This document shows, one piece after another, positions 31,932-35,797 of a stretch of DNA of 35,797 nucleotides. The position numbers were made by a program, and so were the translations under genes. The notes beneath the pieces were generated by a model that worked only from the letters and a program-made list of their open reading frames with translations, did no database searches and was not told the DNA's origin. The stretch is from assembly GCA_016194335.1 (NCBI GenBank), contig JACQBR010000007.1:1-35797 (forward strand). The letters are read 5' to 3'. The stretch's first letter is position 1; each line of letters opens with the position of its first letter. This stretch comes from Microcaldota archaeon. Lineage in GTDB: Archaea; Micrarchaeota; Micrarchaeia; Norongarragalinales; UBA97.

Positions 31932-32037
31932 AGAAGAACCCGCTACCCTTAACGCTTAATGAGCGATTTTGCTATAGCTACTAATGAGGGACTTTGCAAG
32001 AAGGTGGAAATTTCGCTGTGGCGGACGAGAAGAAAGT

Positions 32038-32410
32038 TCACCTTGATGGGTTCCGGAGTTTGCGTAATTTGCGGTAGTTTTCAAGAATCCCGAGTTTTTG
32101 TTCTGGATTAACGTCGATTCCGTGTTCCTTGCGCAAGGTGCGTATCTTTGCCGTAAAGACCGATAGTTGCCTTAAGTTCGTTGCCCCTGCAGCGGAGGAA
32201 GCCAGTGAAGCTAGCCGGGTCATGGCCTCCGCGGCCCGCACGTGATGGTGGCTCAGTACGCTTTCCGCCAGTCTTGCCGCCGTCTGGACTTCGGGATTGG
32301 TAGCGCGCGCGGAATGCCCTTACTGCCTCCAAGTGCCTTGCCGAGCCTATTTCCCTCAAGGCATTGAGGGTAGCTTGTGCTCCCAATGGAGTTAATTTGG
32401 AAAGCCGCAT
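32038..32410 (-). pseudogene. frameshifted HEAT-like helical protein
   Basis: Two overlapping minus-strand frames join into one helical protein. From ATG 32410 the first reads MRLSKLTPLGAQATLNAL and HLEAVRAFRAR; the second continues ATNPEVQTAARLAESVLSHHH and later VFTAKIRTLRKEHGIDVNPE, ending at 32038. The switch falls in a CGCGCGCGC tract (near 32310-32318), a typical slippage site. ALREIGSARHLEAV and NPEVQTAARLAESVL are the A/B helix pattern of HEAT/PBS-lyase repeats. A sequencing error in the CG tract could also produce this. The frame extends up to 32566 without clear similarity. Confidence 0.6.
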
Positions 32411-32581
32411 TATTTCAGGTTGCAAATCATCGCTGATAAAATCAAAAGAACATTTCGTTGGAGGATTGTGAGACCGAAGATACGAATAACATCCGCCTGA
32501 CGCTACGGAAGTGAAGAGAATCCGAAATTTAGGTTCAATAACCAATAGACCCGGCACCACCGGCAAGCTGCTCTAGCAAGC

Positions 32582-32618
32582 TTTTAAAGGCTCAAACGGC
32601 TAGTATGTCCGGGTGGAG
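32582..32618 (+). promoter_or_regulatory. promoter and Shine-Dalgarno of the D12 methylase
   Basis: TTTTAAAG (32582-32589) is a TATA box, and GGTGGAG (32612-32618) lies four bases before ATG 32623. Together they favour that start over ATG 32605. Confidence 0.45.
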
Positions 32619-32622
32619 AAGC

Positions 32623-33489
32623 ATGCTGACTGAAGCGAAACCGTTTGTAAAGTGGGCTGGGGGCAAGCGTCAGCTTCTATACGAGCTTAACAAGGGCTTG
32701 CCTGCCTTCAGGAGCTACCACGAACCGTTTCTTGGCGGCGGAGCCCTATTCTTCCGGCTAGAAGCCGAAAACAGGCTGAAAACCGTTTTCTTGAGTGACT
32801 ATAACGAGGAGCTAGTTAACGCCTACCTAGCCATCAAAACCAGCGTTTTCGAGCTCATGGCCGAGTTGGCTCTACCAAAGTATGCCAATGAAGAGCAGGC
32901 GTACTACAAAATCAGGGCGTCAAGACCGGAAACGCTGGTTGGCCGGGCCGCTAGGTTCATCTACCTTAACAAAACGGCTTTCAACGGATTGTACCGCGTG
33001 AACTCCAAGGGCGGTTTCAACGTGCCGTTCGGTAAGTACGACAACCCTAGGATTCTCGATAGCCAGAACCTAATGCGGGTACACCGGGCGCTGCAGAAGG
33101 ACGAACTTTACTGCGGCGATTTCGGAGTAGTTCTCAAGAACGCCAAGAAAGGAGACCTCATCTATTTTGACCCACCTTACGCGCCAGTCTCCAAGACCGC
33201 CAACTTCACGGGCTACACCAGGGACAACTTCGTGGAAAACGACCAGGAACGCCTGTTCAGAACATTCAAGGCGCTTGACACGCGGGGCTGCTTCGTAATG
33301 CTAAGCAACTCGCACTCGGACTACACGAACGGCTTGTACGCCGAGTTTGAACCTGAAACAGTCTTGGCCAGCCGCGCAATAAACTGCAAGGGCGACAAGC
33401 GCGGCAAGGTGCGAGAGCTAATCGTACGGAACTGGGAGCCCCAAGTAGCTCAACGGAAGCTCGTAGAAGAAATAGTCGCAACCAACTGA
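32623..33489 (+). CDS. D12-class DNA adenine methyltransferase (Dam/DpnM-like)
   Basis: A 288-residue alpha-class N6-adenine methyltransferase. The AdoMet motif is KWAGGK at 10-15, followed by YHEPFLGGGALFF, the target-binding FIYLNKTAFNGLYRVN block and the catalytic D183-P-P-Y186 with FDPPYAP. D12 enzymes mostly methylate GATC or similar short sites. It faces a restriction-endonuclease-like gene tail-to-tail with a 72-base overlap, so this is the modification half of a type II system. Codon use is less GC-biased than in chromosomal neighbours, suggesting transfer. Confidence 0.94.
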   Translation: MLTEAKPFVKWAGGKRQLLYELNKGLPAFRSYHEPFLGGGALFFRLEAENRLKTVFLSDYNEELVNAYLAIKTSVFELMAELALPKYANEEQAYYKIRASRPETLVGRAARFIYLNKTAFNGLYRVNSKGGFNVPFGKYDNPRILDSQNLMRVHRALQKDELYCGDFGVVLKNAKKGDLIYFDPPYAPVSKTANFTGYTRDNFVENDQERLFRTFKALDTRGCFVMLSNSHSDYTNGLYAEFEPETVLASRAINCKGDKRGKVRELIVRNWEPQVAQRKLVEEIVATN

Positions 33490-33948
33490 CTTTACGTACG
33501 CCAGCACATCAGCGTACTCAGGTTTCTGGAACCAATCGCTAAGCACATAGACGTACCTGACTTTCAAGCCGGTCGGCTCAATCAGGCGCTTGTACTGTTC
33601 GAGTTTGAAAGCGCAAGTCTGGAGCTTCTCGTCCACAGAACCGGCTACTGTCTGGAACTTGGTCTCTACGATGAAAAGCGTTTTGGCAATTGCTACAAGC
33701 ACGGCATCGTCAGGCAGCAGTTTCTTGGAAACGAATTTACGGTAGTCAACGCGCATCGGCGCAAGCAAGTTGGAGTAAAGTTTGTTCTTCTTGTAAAGCA
33801 ATGCAACCTCCTTGCCCTCGAACTCCACGGAATCGCCGTTAACCGAATAACCCGGAAGTCTAGCGAACACGGTGGCTAAGTCCGTCCTCTTTTCAGACCG
33901 TAAGCCATGCTTTAGCGGCGTTCGTCCGCCAGTACCTCCGCGAATCAT
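33418..33948 (-). CDS. type II restriction endonuclease, PD-(D/E)XK fold
   Basis: A 176-residue protein. The nuclease core reads LPD80-D81-AVLVAIAKTLFIVE95-T-K97, a PD...ExK arrangement, followed by FQTVAGSVDEKLQT, a conserved stretch I associate with a family of small type II enzymes, and by the YVYVLSDWF strand. The C-terminal 24 codons overlap the methylase 3' end on the opposite strand. It would cut the unmethylated site recognised by the adjacent D12 methylase. The specificity cannot be read from the sequence, and an R-M-unrelated nuclease is a minor alternative. Confidence 0.82.
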   Translation of the reverse strand: MIRGGTGGRTPLKHGLRSEKRTDLATVFARLPGYSVNGDSVEFEGKEVALLYKKNKLYSNLLAPMRVDYRKFVSKKLLPDDAVLVAIAKTLFIVETKFQTVAGSVDEKLQTCAFKLEQYKRLIEPTGLKVRYVYVLSDWFQKPEYADVLAYVKSVGCDYFFYELPLSYLGLPVPYD

Positions 33949-34000
33949 GCTTTTTTTCTACCACGGCGTGGGATTTATAGGCTCGGATTCGTAACCTTTC

Positions 34001-34267
34001 TCATTCACCACCACCGCCATCCGCGTCGCCGTCGCCATTGGAGTCTTGGCCTTCCTCATCCCCGTCGCCCCCGTCTTCGGGCTCTTCATCCTCATCCTCG
34101 TCCTGGTCGCCCGGCTTTTTCTTCGGGGATAGTGAAATCTCCCCCCTCGCGTACATCATCGCCAGCCCGAGAAGCGCGGGGATAATCCCCCACAACTGGC
34201 CGAGGAGGACGAGCAGGAGGCCCGCCACCAGGAGCGCGTCGTCGATTATTGCAAGGTCAAATTCCAC
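34001..34267 (-). CDS. small membrane protein with long acidic tail
   Basis: About 88 residues. Two close hydrophobic segments (IIDDALLVAGLLLVLLGQLW and GIIPALLGLAMMYARG) precede a KKK cluster and a C-terminal tail made almost wholly of Asp, Glu and Gly. GTG 34267 is chosen because GGGGTGGG precedes it and the shared promoter would start the RNA near 34280; the frame opens at GTG 34297. The family is unknown. Such low-complexity acidic tails are soluble and could bind cations or basic proteins. It is divergent from fen. Confidence 0.65.
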   Translation of the reverse strand: MEFDLAIIDDALLVAGLLLVLLGQLWGIIPALLGLAMMYARGEISLSPKKKPGDQDEDEDEEPEDGGDGDEEGQDSNGDGDADGGGGE

Positions 34268-34303
34268 GCAGCACCCACCCCGCACATCTACCACCACGGG
34301 GAA

Positions 34304-34311
34304 TTATTTAA
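34304..34311. promoter_or_regulatory. shared TATA element between the acidic-tail gene and fen
   Basis: TTATTTAA reads as TTAAATAA on the other strand. It is correctly spaced for a fen transcript starting near 34334 and a minus-strand transcript near 34280, so one A/T box may serve both genes. Confidence 0.5.
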
Positions 34312-34342
34312 GGGATTGCACCAAAAGCGTTGGGAAGGGAAT

Positions 34343-35374
34343 ATGGGAGTTGACATCAGCGGCATCCTGGAAAGGAAGCCCACTTCGTTTGATGAATTGC
34401 GGGGCAGACGCATCGCAATCGACGCGTTCAACACTCTCTACCAGTTCCTCACAATCATCCGCCAGCCCGACGGCACGCCGCTGATGGACTCGAAAGGCCG
34501 CGTCACTTCGCATCTAAGCGGGCTTTTCTACAGGACGGCCAACATGCTGGAAAAGAAAATCCGGCCGGTTTTCGTCTTCGACGGCGAGCCCAGCGCGCTG
34601 AAAAAAGCAACCATCGCCCGGCGCGCCGAGGTGAAGATGGAGGCGGAAGAGGCGAGGAAAAAGGCGATTGATGAGGGACGCACGCAGGACGCGGCGATGT
34701 ACGCCCAGCGCACCGCGAGGCTCACGAAGGAAATGGTTGCCGAGGCCAAGGAACTTCTGGGTTTGATGGGCGTGCCGCACGTCCAGGCGCCAAGCGAGGG
34801 CGAGGCGCAGTGCGCGGCGATGAACGCAAGCGGATTGGCGGACGCGGTGGGCTCGCAGGATTACGACTCGCTGCTTTTCGGCGCGCCAACTTTGGTTCGC
34901 AACCTCACGGTGGCAGGAAAGAGGAAACTTCCGCGCAGGAACATTTTCGTCGACGTGGTGCCGGAGGAAATCAACCTGCAGGAAAATCTCCGGAAACTCG
35001 GCATCAGCAGGCAGCAGCTGGTGTGGATTGGAATCCTAAGCGGCACTGACTTCAACAAGGGGATTTACGGGATTGGCGCTAAAAAGGCGCTCAAGCTCGT
35101 GAAGGAAAACGCCTCGATGGAAAAGATTGCAGAGACGCTGGGGGAGAAGGCCGGGGGGATGGACTGGCGCGAGGTGCAGGCGCTTTTCGAAAACCCGCCG
35201 GCAAAAGAAGTCACGATTGAAGAGTTACGGCCGCGCGAGGCGCAGCGCGAGAAGCTCGTTGCGTTCATGAACGGGGAGCACGACTTTTCGATGTCCAGGC
35301 TTGAAAGCTCGCTGCAAAAGGCGTTTGGCGAGCCGCTTGCCTCCGACCAGTCGAGCCTGAAGAAGTGGTTTTGA
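34343..35374 (+). CDS. fen: flap endonuclease FEN-1
   Basis: A 343-residue XPG/FEN-1 nuclease. The N-terminal domain starts MGVDISGIL, with metal aspartates in AIDAFN and VFDGEPSALKK. The internal domain has EGEAQCAAM, SQDYDSLLFG and GTDFN (H3TH region IYGIGAKKALKLV). The tail ends QSSLKKWF, a PIP box for PCNA. It removes 5' flaps during Okazaki-fragment maturation and long-patch repair. ATG 34343 has GGAAGGG just upstream and matches the family start; the frame is open to TTG 34316. This is a strong archaeal marker. Confidence 0.97.
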   Translation: MGVDISGILERKPTSFDELRGRRIAIDAFNTLYQFLTIIRQPDGTPLMDSKGRVTSHLSGLFYRTANMLEKKIRPVFVFDGEPSALKKATIARRAEVKMEAEEARKKAIDEGRTQDAAMYAQRTARLTKEMVAEAKELLGLMGVPHVQAPSEGEAQCAAMNASGLADAVGSQDYDSLLFGAPTLVRNLTVAGKRKLPRRNIFVDVVPEEINLQENLRKLGISRQQLVWIGILSGTDFNKGIYGIGAKKALKLVKENASMEKIAETLGEKAGGMDWREVQALFENPPAKEVTIEELRPREAQREKLVAFMNGEHDFSMSRLESSLQKAFGEPLASDQSSLKKWF

Positions 35375-35472
35375 TTGCGGACCTGTTAAATCCGGTTACT
35401 TGACATCCAAGTTGATGTTTAGAAGGTAAGGATAATCTTACTCATTATATAGACCGCGGCCACCGCGAGAAT

Positions 35473-35797
35473 TGGACTGCACCCTTACTTTGGCAAGTGA
35501 GTTAAGCGACTACCTCCATTAAAACCTGCTGCTCGAACTCAACCGGCGGCTTGTAGCCAAGTGACGAGTGCAGCCTCTTCTTGTTGTACACCACCTCGAT
35601 GAATTTCTGGATATTTGCTTTTGCGTCGTTGAAGGAGGTGTACTCGTTGACGTACGCTTCCTCGGCCTTCAAGGTCTTCATGAAGGACTCGGCGAAAGCA
35701 TCGTCGTACGGGTTGCCTTTCCGGCTCATGCTGATGTGGACATCTCTGTCTTTGAGTGCCTGCGTGTACGCGTCCGACGCGTATTGGACGCCTTGGT
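35473..35797 (-). mobile_element. IS3-family insertion sequence, one end (continues past the window)
   Basis: TGGACTGCACCC at 35473-35484 resembles a terminal inverted repeat of IS3-family elements and lies just outside the transposase stop. The other end is not in the window, so the target duplication cannot be seen. The 98 bases between fen and this end hold only a small GTAAG/CTTAC stem near 35427-35442 and an A/T-rich ATTATATAG. Confidence 0.7.
35502..35797 (-). CDS. IS3-family transposase OrfB, C-terminal part (partial)
   Basis: The frame is open from the window edge to TAA 35502 (about 98 codons). The rve/DDE integrase end is clear: QGVQYASDAYTQAL, then SRKGNPYDDAFAESFMKTLK with the catalytic Glu, NKKRLHSSLGYKPP, and PVEFEQQ at the tail. 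This is the standard end of IS3/IS150-type OrfB. The N-terminal half, OrfA and the frameshift window lie outside. IS3 elements are mainly bacterial, so it may have come in recently. Confidence 0.92.
   Translation of the reverse strand, partial: QGVQYASDAYTQALKDRDVHISMSRKGNPYDDAFAESFMKTLKAEEAYVNEYTSFNDAKANIQKFIEVVYNKKRLHSSLGYKPPVEFEQQVLMEVVA

Noticed and set aside
31775-31984. 69-codon plus-strand frame in the gene-free stretch
   Set aside because: It starts at TTG, has no Shine-Dalgarno and looks compositionally random; the inverted-repeat structure is the better explanation of the region.
1-35797. CRISPR array, rRNA genes, replication origin
   Set aside because: No regularly spaced repeats, no rRNA signature and no Orc1/Cdc6 gene with origin boxes were seen on either strand.

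Overview
This is a GC-rich archaeal window. The core genes are archaeal: flap endonuclease FEN-1 with a PCNA-binding tail, a tyrosyl-tRNA synthetase of the archaeal/eukaryotic type, aMBF1 (zinc ribbon plus HTH), UbiA- and SpoIIM-type membrane proteins, a site-2 protease and a CBS protein. A tRNA-Leu carries bulge-helix-bulge introns. Many genes start a few bases after an A/T-rich box, as expected for TATA/TFB promoters with short or absent leaders. The lineage could be DPANN or euryarchaeal; the sequence alone does not settle which.

Left part (1-14.6 kb): the 3' end of a probable Eco57I-type DNA methyltransferase and a small zinc ribbon, then a surface-glycan cluster. The cluster holds a NodU/TobZ-type carbamoyltransferase, two GT4 and two GT2 glycosyltransferases (one dolichyl-phosphate-mannose-synthase-like), a large PTPS-related membrane protein, three SDR sugar-nucleotide enzymes (GDP-mannose-4,6-dehydratase-like, GDP-fucose-synthase-like and GalE-like), a DegT-fold PLP enzyme and a sugar cupin. 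In the PLP enzyme the catalytic lysine position is histidine (His206), as in the 3-dehydratases ColD and E1, so the cluster may make a 3,6-dideoxyhexose rather than an amino sugar. An AT-richer island with a NYN-domain gene interrupts the cluster.

Middle (14.7-24.3 kb): MsrB, a tiny coiled-coil gene, tRNA-Leu(CAA) with two introns (about 162 nt in the D-loop and 73 nt at position 37/38), a DUF4143 ATPase, UbiA, SpoIIM and a decayed phospholipase-D pseudogene. Next comes a GNAT gene whose 3' half is repeated on the far side of an RHH/PIN toxin-antitoxin pair. TyrRS, another GT2 and a Doc toxin flanked by tiny genes follow.

Right part (24.4-35.8 kb): CorA, small conserved and membrane proteins, a heavily sequon-rich secreted protein with a PEF-CTERM-like tail (a plausible substrate of the glycan cluster), tRNA-Thr(CGT), a CBS protein with an HPF-like tail, a PDZ site-2 protease and aMBF1. 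Beyond these lie a candidate structured RNA, a frameshifted HEAT-like gene, a tail-to-tail overlapping type II restriction-modification pair, a small acidic-tailed membrane protein that shares a promoter with fen, and the end of an IS3-family element at the window edge.

Large antisense ORFs are common here because of the GC-rich codon usage and are left out.
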